In this document: in pieces, positions 1-9,037 of the stretch
Numbering within the stretch: the stretch's first letter is position 1
Layout of the letters: the number at the start of each line of letters is the position of its first letter
Source of the DNA: CAWGYT01 sp963826795
GTDB taxonomy: Bacteria > Planctomycetota > Planctomycetia > Pirellulales > Pirellulaceae
Reading direction: 5' to 3'
NCBI GenBank assembly: GCA_963826795.1
Contig: CAWGYT010000010.1
Coordinates: 682,001 to 746,000, forward strand
DNA: 64,000 bases
Notes under the pieces: generated by a model
The model's input: the letters and a program-made list of their open reading frames with translations, nothing else
Databases searched by the model: none
What the model was told of the DNA's origin: nothing
Program-made: the position numbers and the translations under genes

Positions 1-739
1 CGCGGCGAGAGCGACGAGGCGGTCGAGGCCGCCCGCAACATGCTCGATCCGAACGTCCTGACGATCGGCTTCGCCCGCCGCTTCGCCACCTACAAGCGGG
101 CCGACCTGATCCTGTCGCGACCTCGACCGGCTGTGCCGATGGCTGATCAACGAGCAGACGGCCGATGCAGATCATCTTCGCCGGCAAGGCCCATCCCGCG
201 GACGAGCCGGGCAAGCAGCTGATCCAGACAGATCGCCAACCCGCGGCACGATCCGCGCTTCGCGCAATCGGCTCGTGTTCATCGAGGACTACGACATCAA
301 CGTCTGCCGCCACCTGATCCAGGGCGTCGACGTCTGGCTGAACAATCCCCGCCGGCCGCTGGAGGCCTCCGGCACCAGCGGCCAGAAGGTCGTGCTCAAC
401 GGCGGCCTGAACCTGCTCGATCCTCGACGGCTGGTGGGCCGAAGCCTACGACGGCAGCAACGGCTTCGCCATCGGCAAGGGCACCAGCCACGTCGTCGGA
501 CGAGATCACCGACCGCCGCGACGCGCGAGTCCCTGTACGACGTGCTGGAGAAGCAGGTCATTCCGCTCTACTACGACCGCGACGTCGACGGCCTGCCGCG
601 GCAGTGGATCAAGCGGATGATGAACTCGATCAGCTCGCTGGCCTGGCGATTCAGTGCCCACCGCATGGTGATCGACTACGCCCGCACGTGCTACGTGCCC
701 GCCGCCGGCGGCCTGAGCTGCGACATGAATCTGAAGTAG
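1..739 (+). pseudogene. glgP: alpha-glucan phosphorylase, 3' part, several frameshifts
   Basis: The gene enters from the left edge of the window, so its start is not visible. Read across frames, the translation gives the C-terminal half of a GT35 alpha-glucan phosphorylase, which releases glucose-1-phosphate from glycogen-like glucans. Landmarks are GFARRFATYKRADL near base 70, FIEDYDINVCRHLIQGVD near 280, the family motif EASGTSGQKVVLNGG at about 363-405 and YDGSNGFAIGKGTSHV near 450-490. At least four to five single-base shifts are needed in 500 bp, at about 118, 165, 225, 420, 495 and 525. The last frame ends at the stop at 737-739. Either this is a decayed gene or the sequence is poor here; the protein motifs are too well kept for an old pseudogene, so sequence error is favoured. 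Confidence 0.8.
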
Positions 740-754
740 ATGAATCTGAAGTAG
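725..754 (+). repeat. 15-bp direct repeat containing the glgP stop
   Basis: The last four codons plus stop of the phosphorylase (atgaatctgaagtag) occur twice head to tail, at 725-739 and 740-754. The second copy lies after the stop and has no coding effect. It could be a recent slippage duplication or an assembly artefact at a poor region. Confidence 0.9.
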
Positions 755-799
755 ATCCGGATGCGCACGGCGTCGAAGTGATCGCTCGCTCGCATTAGC

Positions 800-1690
800 G
801 AGAAGGGCCATCAGGTTGTCACCTCTCCCGGGGCCGGGAGAGGTCGTCCGGGGCCCGCTCGCGGGGCCCGGGCGGGTGAGGGTCGCGGCTGTGGAATCCG
901 TTGACCCGCTCGTCGGTCGACCCCCTCATCCGGCCTTCGGCCACCTTCTCCCGCGTCGGGGAGAAGGGCCATCAGGTTGTCACCTCTCCCGAGGCCGGGA
1001 GAGGTCGTCCGGGGCCCGCTCGCGGGGCCCGGGCGGGTGAGGGTCGCGGCTGTGGAATCCGTTGACCCGCTCGTCGGTCGACCCCCTCATCCGGCCTTCG
1101 GCCACCTTCTCCCGCGTCGGGGAGAAGGGCCATCAGGTTGTCACCTCTCCCGGGGCCGGGAGAGGTCGTCCGGGACCCGCTCGCGGGGCCCGGGCGGGTG
1201 AGGGTCGCGGCTGTGGAATCCGTTGACCCGCTCGTCGGTCGACCCCCTCATCCGGCCTTCGGCCACCTTCTCCCGCGTCGGGGAGAAGGGCCATCAGGTT
1301 GTCACCTCTCCCGGGGCCGGGAGAGGTCGACCGGGACCCGCTCGCGGGGCCCGGGCGGGTGAGGGTCGCGGCTGTGGAATCCGTTGACCCGCTCGTCGGT
1401 CGACCCCCTCATCCGGCCTTCGGCCACCTTCTCCCGCGTCGGGGAGAAGGGCCATCAGGTTGTCACCTCTCCCGAGGCCGGGAGAGGTCGTCCGGGACCC
1501 GCTCGCGGGGCCCGGGCGGGTGAGGGTCGCGGCTGTGGAATCCGTTGACCCGCTCGTCGGTCGACCCCCTCATCCGGCCTTCGGCCACCTTCTCCCGCGT
1601 CGGGGAGAAGGGCCATCAGGTTGTCACCTCTCCCGAGGCCGGGAGAGGTCGTCCGGGACCCGCTCGCGGGGCCCGGACGGGTGAGGGTCA
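800..1690. repeat. 161-bp-period array of 127-bp palindromic elements
   Basis: Five 161-bp periods begin at 800, 961, 1122, 1283 and 1444, and a sixth, partial one at 1605. Each contains a 127-bp imperfect inverted repeat (919-1045, 1080-1206, 1241-1367, 1402-1528, 1563-1689) whose ends read gaccccctcatccgg and cgggcgggtgagggtc, separated by 34-bp spacers. The array begins with half an element. Inside each element are two strong hairpins, ccttctccc/gggagaagg and acctctccc/gggagaggt. Copies differ at only a few sites, such as gaggcc versus ggggcc in the second hairpin. This resembles REP/MITE-like repeats dispersed in many GC-rich genomes. The 74-residue open frames it contains are repeat artefacts, not genes. 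Confidence 0.9.
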
Positions 1691-1742
1691 GACGGAAGAG
1701 CCAGCTTGGCGGCACACCTGCCTCGATCTCCTCGGGGCGGGA

Positions 1743-2546
1743 TCAGCCGACGCCCACCGCGTGCTGCCATTGATCCGCGTCGATCGCCCGGTGCGGCACT
1801 CGAGCTCGCAGCCACTTGTAGCGTAATTTGCTCAGGCCTCGCAGCGGTGCCGTCTGACAGTGGTAGGGAATCAAACGGCGCAACCTTTCACTGAGTCGTT
1901 CTTTTTGGCGTGATTCGCCGGGTGTCGCGCTGCGTGAGCTCCAGTACTGTGCCCAGCCGATCGAGCCGCAGAGGCCGACGGCACCGAAACGTGGGCAGCG
2001 AAGCACGTCTTCGGTGAAGACGCGAATGCAGCCCTCGTAAGGCGAAAGGACGTCATGCAGTGCCAGGATGGCGCCGTCTGCCAGGAAGGGAGAGAAGAGG
2101 TCGAAATCTTGTTTCGTGGATCGATAGCTATGATCGCCGTCGACCCACAGCAGTCGCAGGGGCCGATTCCAGCGTTGCACCACTTCGTACGAATACGCCT
2201 GATGGAACTCGATGTCTTCGCTCACCCCCGCCTGCTCCAAATTGCGGAAGAACGTTTCTCGCGCCCGGCCGGTTGCCAGCGGCGCCGAGAGCAGCGGGTC
2301 GTCATCCAGCAGCGGGTCGATCGCGATCAATCGCGACGACCGGCCGGGGGCCAAGCGGGCGGCAAGGGCCAGAGCGATCGTCGAACGACCGCGGAAACTG
2401 CCGATCTCCAGGATTTCCCCGTCTGCCGTCGGGCAGGCCGCCAGCAAGGCCAGAAACTCAGTCTCGCGGCTGCTCAACCAGCCGTCCACGCCCATCAGGG
2501 CGCGATGAATTGCTCGGAGGGTTTCCGGAAACTCGGTGGTGAACAT
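1743..2546 (-). CDS. class I SAM-dependent methyltransferase
   Basis: A 267-residue protein of the Methyltransf_24 type. The SAM-binding motif I is EILEIGSFRGRST in the N-terminal third, followed by LIAIDPLLDDDP and LLWVDGDHSY. The last is the acidic motif typical of sugar- or cephalosporin-hydroxylase-like methyltransferases, with a second D/H cluster LALHDVLSPYEG. The start at 2546 (MFTTEF) was chosen because a longer open frame would run back into the upstream gene. It lies 35 bp downstream of the heptosyltransferase gene on the same strand, so the two are probably co-transcribed. That context suggests methylation of a cell-surface glycan, but the substrate is an inference. The basic C-terminus (RLIPYHCQTAPLRGLSKL) is of unknown role. 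Confidence 0.75.
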   Translation of the reverse strand: MFTTEFPETLRAIHRALMGVDGWLSSRETEFLALLAACPTADGEILEIGSFRGRSTIALALAARLAPGRSSRLIAIDPLLDDDPLLSAPLATGRARETFFRNLEQAGVSEDIEFHQAYSYEVVQRWNRPLRLLWVDGDHSYRSTKQDFDLFSPFLADGAILALHDVLSPYEGCIRVFTEDVLRCPRFGAVGLCGSIGWAQYWSSRSATPGESRQKERLSERLRRLIPYHCQTAPLRGLSKLRYKWLRARVPHRAIDADQWQHAVGVG

Positions 2547-2581
2547 CCGCAACTCCAGATGGACTTGATGAACAGGGAAGG

Positions 2582-3658
2582 TCAGGCGACTTGTTTTTCG
2601 GCCGGCAGGGGCAGCAAGCTCAGCGCGGCGCGGTACACCTGGTCCACGCTCAGGTCGCGCATGCAACGGTGGTGTTTGAGCGGGCAGGTGCGCTTGGCAC
2701 AAGGTCCGCACGGCACATGTCGCTGCAGTTCGATCGCGCGCGAATGAAAATTATGACTCCAGCGGGGATCGGTTGCGCCGAACAGAGTGACGGTGGGGAC
2801 CTGAAACGCCGCCCCGAAATGCCGGGGTCCCGAATCGGTGGAAATCAACAATTGACTGCGACGGATCATCGCCTTGCTCAGGCCGATGCTCAGGGGGTGA
2901 TCGGCCAGACTCAAGACCCGGTCGCTGCCCGATCGAGCCACGATGTCGGCCGCCTTGGCCCGCTCCGAGGGGCCACAGATGACGAGGACTTTGAGGGGGT
3001 GTGTTTCGGTCAATCGCCGAGCCAACTGCGCGAAATACTCCACGGGCCATTCTTTGGCGGCGCCGTAAGCACCGCCGGTGTTCAAGGCCACGACGGTTTC
3101 GTGAGCGGCGATACCGAGTTGCAGGTGAATCGCGTCGGCCCGCTGTTCATCCGCCCAGGTGGTATTCAAATTCAGCTGGCGAGACGTGACCGGGGCACCG
3201 AGCGTACCGGTCAATTGCAGGTAATAGTCGACGGCCGAGACGGGTGTCAGTCGCCAGCCTTGGCGGGGAGGATACAGTCGCTCGGTCAGAAGTGGCCCGC
3301 GACCATATCGCACGTATCCGATTCGTTGAGGAATCTGGCTGCGCCACGCGAAATAGGCGGTGCGTAGCGAGTTGGTCATCAACAGCACGCTCTCCAGTTG
3401 CTGCGCTCGCAACCGTTTGACCAGCGCCTCGCTCCGCAGTTGCGCGTCGGCCGAGCGGCGATCGAACAGAATCGTTTCGTCAAACCAGGCCGAGCCGGCG
3501 ATCACCTCGGCGACGTAGGGACGCATGATGCCAACCAAGCGCGCGAGAGGACCGAGGTGAGACCGTAGGCTCTCCAATGCCGGCGTCGCCATCACGACAT
3601 CGCCGATCCAATTGGGGAGAAACACCCCGACGCGCGTGGCAGCTCTTCCGCGGCTCAT
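2582..3658 (-). CDS. waaF: lipopolysaccharide heptosyltransferase II (GT9)
   Basis: A 358-residue GT9-family enzyme, the usual length for WaaF, which adds the second heptose to the lipopolysaccharide inner core at the cytoplasmic face of the inner membrane. The N-terminus has the family pattern FLPNWIGDVVMATPAL, the middle has the NTGGAYGAAKEWP sugar-nucleotide motif, and the C-terminal half has STDSGPRHFGAAFQVPTV followed by LFGATDPRW, all typical of GT9. A Cys cluster follows (CGPCAKRTCPLKHHRCM), as in many WaaF proteins. It is followed by the methyltransferase at 2546 and is divergent from the GT4 gene at 4083. ADP-heptose would come from HldE, encoded at 6249-7757. Confidence in the family is high; the exact acceptor is inferred. 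Confidence 0.88.
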   Translation of the reverse strand: MSRGRAATRVGVFLPNWIGDVVMATPALESLRSHLGPLARLVGIMRPYVAEVIAGSAWFDETILFDRRSADAQLRSEALVKRLRAQQLESVLLMTNSLRTAYFAWRSQIPQRIGYVRYGRGPLLTERLYPPRQGWRLTPVSAVDYYLQLTGTLGAPVTSRQLNLNTTWADEQRADAIHLQLGIAAHETVVALNTGGAYGAAKEWPVEYFAQLARRLTETHPLKVLVICGPSERAKAADIVARSGSDRVLSLADHPLSIGLSKAMIRRSQLLISTDSGPRHFGAAFQVPTVTLFGATDPRWSHNFHSRAIELQRHVPCGPCAKRTCPLKHHRCMRDLSVDQVYRAALSLLPLPAEKQVA

Positions 3659-4082
3659 GTGCAGACTGTCCTCGGACCGAAAAGCGGAGCAAGTGGTCAG
3701 CTCGCAGTTCGCGCCTCGCCATCGCAGAACGGGATCGTGCTCGGGCCGTGACGGGGCGGACCTGCCTGCGAGTTTGTCGTCCGAGGGGCGCGGGCAAGCT
3801 GCCTGCCCCCTCTTTTCTGTGACGAAGCACGGGACGGGCTGGACTATAAGTCGAATCGCGATTCAAGTGAATGCCAATCCGCCTGGCAACCTCGCGGGAA
3901 GGGTCGGCGGCAGGCGACGCAGGGGTGGCGCCATGGAAGAAAAAGCCGTGAAAAATCCGAGTGCCTCGACGCCCAAGGTCTTGATTGACTTTGACGCGCA
4001 GCAAAGACCCGACTACGCTACGCGGGTTGCGAGAGACCACTTTGGCGGAAGTTCTCGATTTTCGATTTGGACGCATCGACTG
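3659..4082. other. intergenic region between divergent glycosyltransferase genes
   Basis: A 424-bp spacer separating the waaF start (minus) from the chosen GT4 start (plus). An open frame continuous with the GT4 gene runs through it, but it lacks recognisable domain sequence and is rich in Arg and Pro, so it is treated as non-coding. Promoters for both directions should lie here; no convincing consensus boxes were found. Confidence 0.5.
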
Positions 4083-5255
4083 ATGGACCAAGCTTGTGCA
4101 TCCCTTCCGACGACGAGTAGCGGTGGGCGGCCCCCGCGTCCGCTGTCGGTCGCGCTGGTCTCCACGCAGAACGATTGGCATGGAGGTGAAGAACAAGCAG
4201 CGCTGTTGGCCGACGGCCTCGTGCGGCGCGGTCACCCCTGCCGGCTGCTGGCCCGCGCGGGCAGCGTGTTTGCCCATCGCATGCGCGACCGAGGATTCGA
4301 ACTGGCGACGTTTCCTGGACGTGGCCGGTTGCCCCACGCCCTGTGGCAGATCCGGCGCACCCTTCGACGCTGGCAGCCGGACGTCGTCTATTTCAATGAC
4401 CCGCACGCGTTAACCGCAGCCGGTTTGGCCTCCGTCGGACTTCGAATTCCGCTGCGCGTCGCGGCTCGGCGAGTCGACTTTGCGCTCCAATCGATTGTCC
4501 GCTATCAGCGGATGACGGACCACGTGATTTGCGTTTCGAACGCCGTGCGTGACGTTTGTGTCGCTGGCGGATTGGATCCGCGCCGGTTGCATGTTGTGCA
4601 TGATGGCGTCGATCCGGAGCGGATGGGACATGGACTTCGTGAGCAGGGCCGATTCGGTTTGGGAATCCAATCCGAAACGATTCTGCTGCTGACGGTTGCG
4701 AAGCTGACCGACCACAAGGGGCATCGCTTTTTTCTGGAGGCCTTGCCCGCAATCGTCCGTGCCTGCCCCAACCTGATTTGGGCCGTGGCCGGGGACGGGC
4801 CGTTGGCCGCCGATCTGCATTCCCAGACGCGACAGCTGGGACTCGGGGAGCACGTTCGTTTCCTGGGATATCGGAACGACGTTGCCCATCTCATAGCGGC
4901 GGCAAATTTCATGGTCGTCCCCTCCTACATGGAAGGACTCTGCAGCTCGGTGGTCGATGCCATGTTGGCCGGTTTACCCGTCATCGCGACCCGGGCGGGC
5001 GGGATTCCCGACCTGCTCGACGCTCGATCGCCAGAGGAATCCCCGGTGGGCTGGCTGGTGCCGCCCCGCAACCCGCCGGAACTTGCCAAGGCCGTCTTGG
5101 ATGCGGTTCGTTCCGCTGAGCTAGTCCAGCAGCGCGTGCGCGCAGCACGCCTCCGGGCCGAACGAGAGTTTACCGCCTCGGAGATGGTCGAGAGGACCTT
5201 GTCGGTGTTCCACCGATCGCTGCGAACTGCGCCGGTTCAGCGGCAGGTTGCCTGA
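4083..5255 (+). CDS. glycosyltransferase family 4 protein
   Basis: A 390-residue GT-B glycosyltransferase. The N-terminal acceptor domain begins with VALVSTQNDWHGGEEQAALL, and the C-terminal donor domain contains LLLTVAKLTDHKGHRFFLEA, VAGDGPLAADL, VRFLGYRNDVAHLI and VVPSYMEGLCSSVVDAMLAG. The last is the EX7E-type motif of GT4 enzymes that use activated sugars. The start at 4083 gives the normal family length; the frame stays open upstream but without family similarity. It is convergent with the GT2 gene (19 bp between stops). Its neighbours make lipopolysaccharide core, so a role in lipopolysaccharide or other surface glycan assembly is likely, but the donor and acceptor cannot be told from sequence. 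Confidence 0.85.
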   Translation: MDQACASLPTTSSGGRPPRPLSVALVSTQNDWHGGEEQAALLADGLVRRGHPCRLLARAGSVFAHRMRDRGFELATFPGRGRLPHALWQIRRTLRRWQPDVVYFNDPHALTAAGLASVGLRIPLRVAARRVDFALQSIVRYQRMTDHVICVSNAVRDVCVAGGLDPRRLHVVHDGVDPERMGHGLREQGRFGLGIQSETILLLTVAKLTDHKGHRFFLEALPAIVRACPNLIWAVAGDGPLAADLHSQTRQLGLGEHVRFLGYRNDVAHLIAAANFMVVPSYMEGLCSSVVDAMLAGLPVIATRAGGIPDLLDARSPEESPVGWLVPPRNPPELAKAVLDAVRSAELVQQRVRAARLRAEREFTASEMVERTLSVFHRSLRTAPVQRQVA

Positions 5256-5274
5256 AACCCAACTGGGACGGCAT

Positions 5275-6150
5275 CTACACCGAGAGCGGTCGGGTTGGCT
5301 TGCTTGCGGTCCAAGGTCGACGAGCACCGGACGGCGGGACCGCGGGTCGGCCGCCGAGTCGAGCTGGCGCCACGTCGATCTCGGGCTGGGCGAGGCCGCA
5401 GTGCTTTTGCCACAGGCGAGCCTGTTTCAGGAAGGAATAGAATCCCGTCAGCATCGAGATCTGAAACCCGACACGCCCGTCCAGAAAGCCAAGCTCCAGG
5501 ACGTAGCAGCGGAGGAACCGCAGTGGGCCATTGGCGATCAACTTGATGCGACTCGGGCGGCGACCCTGACGATACCAAAGCTCAGCTTGCTGCTCGGTGT
5601 ATCGCAGCATCTTGCTGAGGTATTGGTCATAGTCCCAACATGTAAAGTGAATGAGTCCCCCGCGCAGCTTTGAGCATTGCCCTGCTGGCAGATCGATTTC
5701 GGCGTGGTCGGTGTGCACGTTGTAGCGGGCTCGATCGCGATGGACGAGCCGGATCACGCTGTCGTGTCGCCATTCGGTGTGGCGGACACGATGACCCATG
5801 AAATGATTCAGCCGGTTCACACGATAGCCATCATAACGCGGCGAATCGTCGATCACCGCGCGGATCTCTCGAGTCAGTTCCGGCGTGACGCGTTCGTCGG
5901 CGTCCAGGATGAAGACCCAAGGGTGATTGGCCTGGGGAATCGCCCAGTTCTTGAAGTCGCCGGAATTGACGAACTCGCGTTCGATCAGGCGACAGTCGGG
6001 CTGGGCCGCGATCCAAGCCAACGTCCCGTCGGTCGATCCCGAGTCGGCGATCAGGATCTCGTCGGCGAGGCCGCGGACGGACGCCACACAGGCCTCCAGA
6101 TTGGAGATCTCGTTCTTGCACGGGATCAGTACGGTCAGCTGTGTTTTCAT
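5275..6150 (-). CDS. GT2 glycosyltransferase, WaaE/KdtX-like
   Basis: A 291-residue GT-A enzyme. The N-terminus has the GT2 pattern LTVLIPCKNEISNLEACV, then IADSGSTDGT and the metal-binding DXD in FILDADERV. The later pattern TEWRHDSVIRLVHRDRARY and HFTCWDYDQYLSKM are typical of the WaaE-like lipopolysaccharide core beta-1,4-glucosyltransferase group. A Pro/Arg-rich tail of about 40 residues extends past the family core. Only 98 bp separate it from the hldE stop upstream on the same strand, so hldE and this gene are probably one operon: heptose precursor synthesis and core glycosylation. The sugar transferred is not certain. Confidence 0.8.
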   Translation of the reverse strand: MKTQLTVLIPCKNEISNLEACVASVRGLADEILIADSGSTDGTLAWIAAQPDCRLIEREFVNSGDFKNWAIPQANHPWVFILDADERVTPELTREIRAVIDDSPRYDGYRVNRLNHFMGHRVRHTEWRHDSVIRLVHRDRARYNVHTDHAEIDLPAGQCSKLRGGLIHFTCWDYDQYLSKMLRYTEQQAELWYRQGRRPSRIKLIANGPLRFLRCYVLELGFLDGRVGFQISMLTGFYSFLKQARLWQKHCGLAQPEIDVAPARLGGRPAVPPSGARRPWTASKPTRPLSV

Positions 6151-6248
6151 GTCTTGGATTCCCCGGGTTTCCTGTTCAATCGGGAGGGCGAGGCGGGATT
6201 GTTGTCCTTGACCCAGCGACGGAGGTTGCCCGCATCATGCAACTTTCT

Positions 6249-7757
6249 TTAGCCGGCTTGTCGCAGCCAAACTTGATTTCGCAACGAATCGACGATTTCG
6301 GTGGTCGACACTCCCGGAACCATGCCGGCCAGATAGATCCGGCCACCATAGGATTCCACGATTTCGCGGCCGACGACTTCGTGAGGCGCGTAGGACCCGC
6401 CCTTGACCAGCACGTCCGGACGAACGCCTCGAAGCACCTCGTGTGGGGTGTCCTCGTCGAAGACCAGCACGTGGTCGACGCAGCCCAGGGCGGCGAGCAT
6501 CGCGGCCCGCTCATGTTGTCCGATGACGGGCCGGCCTGCTCCCTTCAACCGGCCCACGCTGGCGTCGCTGTTGATGGCCACGACTAGGATGTCGCCTTGA
6601 GAAGCGGCTTCTTCCAAATACGTCGCGTGTCCGACATGCAGGAGGTCGAAGCAGCCGTTGGTCAGCACGATTCGCTGTCCCCGTCGCCGATACTCCTCGG
6701 CCAAGCGTCCCAACTGGCCGAGTTCCGTGATCTTGCGACGCGAATGAACCGTGTGAAATTGGAGTTCGGCGCGGATCTCGGCGCGGGTCAGGGGCGTGAC
6801 GCCGGTTCGGTCGACTTCCAAACCGGCGGCCGTGTTGGCCAGCAGGACCGCGTGGTCGGGCGGGATTCCCTCGGCCAATCCCAGGCCCAACACGGCCAGC
6901 ACCATGTCGCCGGCGCCGGTAATGTCGTAGACACTGCGGGCCTTGGTGGGAAACAATTGACCGCCACCCTGGCGATGAGCCAGAGCCATCCCATCGGCGT
7001 CCAGTGTGACGACGGCCATTTCCAGGTCGAGCTGCTGGCAGAGGGCCTGGCCGGCCGCCAGCGCCGTGCGGGGTTCGTCGATGGTCTGGCCGGTGGCGAC
7101 TTCGATTTCGTTCCGGTTCGGTTTGATCAGCGTGGCGGCTCGGTACAACCCAAAGTCTCGACCCCGGCCAGGGTCGACCAGCACGGGAACTTTGGCGCGT
7201 TGCGCGGCCTGGATGACGGCGGCCAGGCAACCCGGGGTACAGACGCCTTTGGCGTAATCTGAGATCAGGACGGCGTCGTGCTGGGGAATCTCGTCCATCA
7301 GATATTCCCGCAACTCGGTTTCGGTTGCCGGATCCAAATCTCGCGTCTGCTCGGTGTCGACGCGCAGAATCTGACTGGGCAAACCGGATCCCGAGCGGCC
7401 GACGAAACGTTCCTTGAGGGTGGTGGGACGCGTCGTGCTGCGAAGAATTCCCTGCGTCTGAATCCCGGCCGATTGCAGTAGCCCGATCAACGTTTCGCCT
7501 GCTTCGTCCTGCCCGATGACACCCGCACACGTGACGTGAGACTCGAGGACACCCAGCATCAGGCCAACGTTCGAGGCGCCGCCGGGACGATGTTCCCGGT
7601 GCTCTGCCCGCAGGACCAGCACAGGCGCTTCTTGGCTCGTACGGCTCGCAGAGCCCCACGTGTAGCGGTCGAGCATCAAGTCGCCCAGCACCAGCATGCG
7701 GGGGCGGCCCAGGCGGTCAAAGGTTTCAATCAGACTCACGGATTCCCTGCCATCCAT
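6249..7757 (-). CDS. hldE: bifunctional heptose-7-phosphate kinase / heptose-1-phosphate adenylyltransferase
   Basis: A 502-residue two-domain protein, longer than the E. coli enzyme (477) but with the same order. The N-terminal ribokinase-like domain has LGDLMLDRYTWG, the glycine-rich GGASNVGLML and the C-terminal catalytic motif DITGAGDMVLAVLG. The C-terminal cytidylyltransferase-like domain begins near residue 360 with VLTNGCFDLLHVGHATYLEE and carries VAINSDASVGRLKG and FDEDTPHEVL. It phosphorylates D-glycero-D-manno-heptose-7-phosphate at C1 and later adenylylates the 1-phosphate, supplying ADP-heptose to WaaF. It is upstream of the WaaE-like gene on the same strand. Confidence 0.93.
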   Translation of the reverse strand: MDGRESVSLIETFDRLGRPRMLVLGDLMLDRYTWGSASRTSQEAPVLVLRAEHREHRPGGASNVGLMLGVLESHVTCAGVIGQDEAGETLIGLLQSAGIQTQGILRSTTRPTTLKERFVGRSGSGLPSQILRVDTEQTRDLDPATETELREYLMDEIPQHDAVLISDYAKGVCTPGCLAAVIQAAQRAKVPVLVDPGRGRDFGLYRAATLIKPNRNEIEVATGQTIDEPRTALAAGQALCQQLDLEMAVVTLDADGMALAHRQGGGQLFPTKARSVYDITGAGDMVLAVLGLGLAEGIPPDHAVLLANTAAGLEVDRTGVTPLTRAEIRAELQFHTVHSRRKITELGQLGRLAEEYRRRGQRIVLTNGCFDLLHVGHATYLEEAASQGDILVVAINSDASVGRLKGAGRPVIGQHERAAMLAALGCVDHVLVFDEDTPHEVLRGVRPDVLVKGGSYAPHEVVGREIVESYGGRIYLAGMVPGVSTTEIVDSLRNQVWLRQAG

Positions 7758-7975
7758 GTCCAGGACGCCGCGTAACGGTCGACCCGGCGAGTACTCGAAA
7801 TGTCACATGCCGTCCACGCATGATGAAAGGCCGCGGTCGCCGGCCCTCCGTCGCCTCGTGCGACGGTCGTTGAGGGGGCAGTGTAGTCGGATCGGTCGAC
7901 CCGCGGAAAGAGCATTCCGTGGCCGATCCCAGATTGATCTCGCTCGCCTGCCAGGCATCCGTTACAAGTAATGCC

Positions 7976-8011
7976 CCGCGAGGCCTGAACGAGCCGCGAG
8001 GCCTGAACGAG
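7976..8011. repeat. 18-bp tandem duplication
   Basis: The 18-mer ccgcgaggcctgaacgag occurs twice in tandem at 7976-7993 and 7994-8011, in the 283-bp spacer between the divergent hldE and the gene at 8041. The second copy ends 29 bp before the start codon. No other feature was seen in this spacer. Confidence 0.85.
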
Positions 8012-8040
8012 CCCTTCCCCGCTTGGTGGCGCACGAACCG

Positions 8041-9037
8041 ATGTCACGTTACCCGCTCTTCGATCGAACGGCGATTCAGCTGCGTGGACTGTCCCAGCGG
8101 GGATGTGAGCTCACGGCGGCGGACTGCCATGCCCTCGAGCGTCCCGCGAATCCCTACCTCCACGCGGATTTCGAGTCGCTGATCGAAGCAATCGTGGTGG
8201 CGCCGCCGGCGGCAGCGGCCGGTGATCTTGATGATGGGGGCTCATCCCGTCAAACTGGGCCTGAATCGCTTTCTGGTCGACCTGATCGAACGCGGGATGA
8301 TCACCCACTTGGCGACGAATGGCGCCGGACTGATCCACGACTTCGAGTTGGCCTGGGGGCAAGGAACCAGCGAAAGCGTGCCGCGTTGGATCCGAGAGGG
8401 CCAATTCGGCTTGTGGCGCGAAACCGGGCGGCTGAACGAGATTATCTGTCAGGCGGCCCGTCGCGGCGAGGGTTTGGGCGAGGCAATTGGGCGGACGATC
8501 GAAGCCGAGTCCTTCCCGTTTCGCCAACTGAGTCTGGCGGCAGCCGGGTGGCGCTGCGGTGTGCCCGTGACGTCGCATGTCAGTGTCGGCAGCGACATCA
8601 TTCACGCGCACGCCAATTGCGATGGGGCGGCGCTGGGGCAGGCCAGCTATACGGACTTCTTGATTTTTGCGGCCAGCGTTCAGCAGCTGGACGGCGGGGT
8701 CTACCTGAATCTTGGGTCCGCTGTCACGGGCCCGGAAGTCTATCTCAAGGCGCTGTCAATGGCCCGGAACGTCGCGCGCCAACGCGGGCAATCGCTGGTG
8801 GATTTCACGACCGCCGTATTTGATTTGGCCGCCTTACCTCCGAGCTTCCGAGAGGGACCGCCGGGGAAAGATCATCCGCTGTATTACTACCGGCCTTGGA
8901 AGACGATTCTCGTGCGAACCGTCGCGGACGGCGGTCGGAGCTTCTATTTCGACGGCGATCACCAGCAAACCGTCCCTACGCTGTGGTACGAACTTGTCAA
9001 TCGCGCGGGGTCTTGGCGAGCAGATCCCGCAGCCTAG
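8041..9037 (+). CDS. conserved protein of unknown function, one frameshift (deoxyhypusine-synthase-like?)
   Basis: The N-terminal 60 residues (MSRYPLFDRTAIQLRGLSQR onward) are in one frame and the rest in the next. They join at about 8216-8224, where one extra G in a cggccgg run explains the break. The joined protein is about 331 residues. It has a Rossmann-like strand and loop VILMMGAHPVKLGLN, a motif THLATNGAGLIHDFELAWG, then SHVSVGSDIIHAHANCDGAA and a C-terminal VRTVADGGRSFYFDGD. The NGAG..HDFE block and overall layout recall NAD-dependent deoxyhypusine-synthase-like proteins, but I do not recognise a proven family and no function is assigned. It lies between hldE and lpxK, and its 3' end overlaps lpxK by 41 bp on the opposite strand. 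Confidence 0.7.

Noticed and set aside
816..1684. Repeated 74-residue open frames in the 161-bp array
   Set aside because: They are translations of non-coding palindromic repeats; the stop-free frame follows from the period and high GC, and there is no ribosome site or domain.
800..1690. CRISPR array
   Set aside because: The whole 161-bp unit, including the spacer, is repeated almost unchanged. CRISPR needs short repeats with differing spacers, and no cas gene is near.
3612..4082. Upstream extension of the GT4 gene in the same frame
   Set aside because: The extension is Arg/Pro-rich with no family similarity, overlaps the waaF start region and would make the protein about 160 residues too long.
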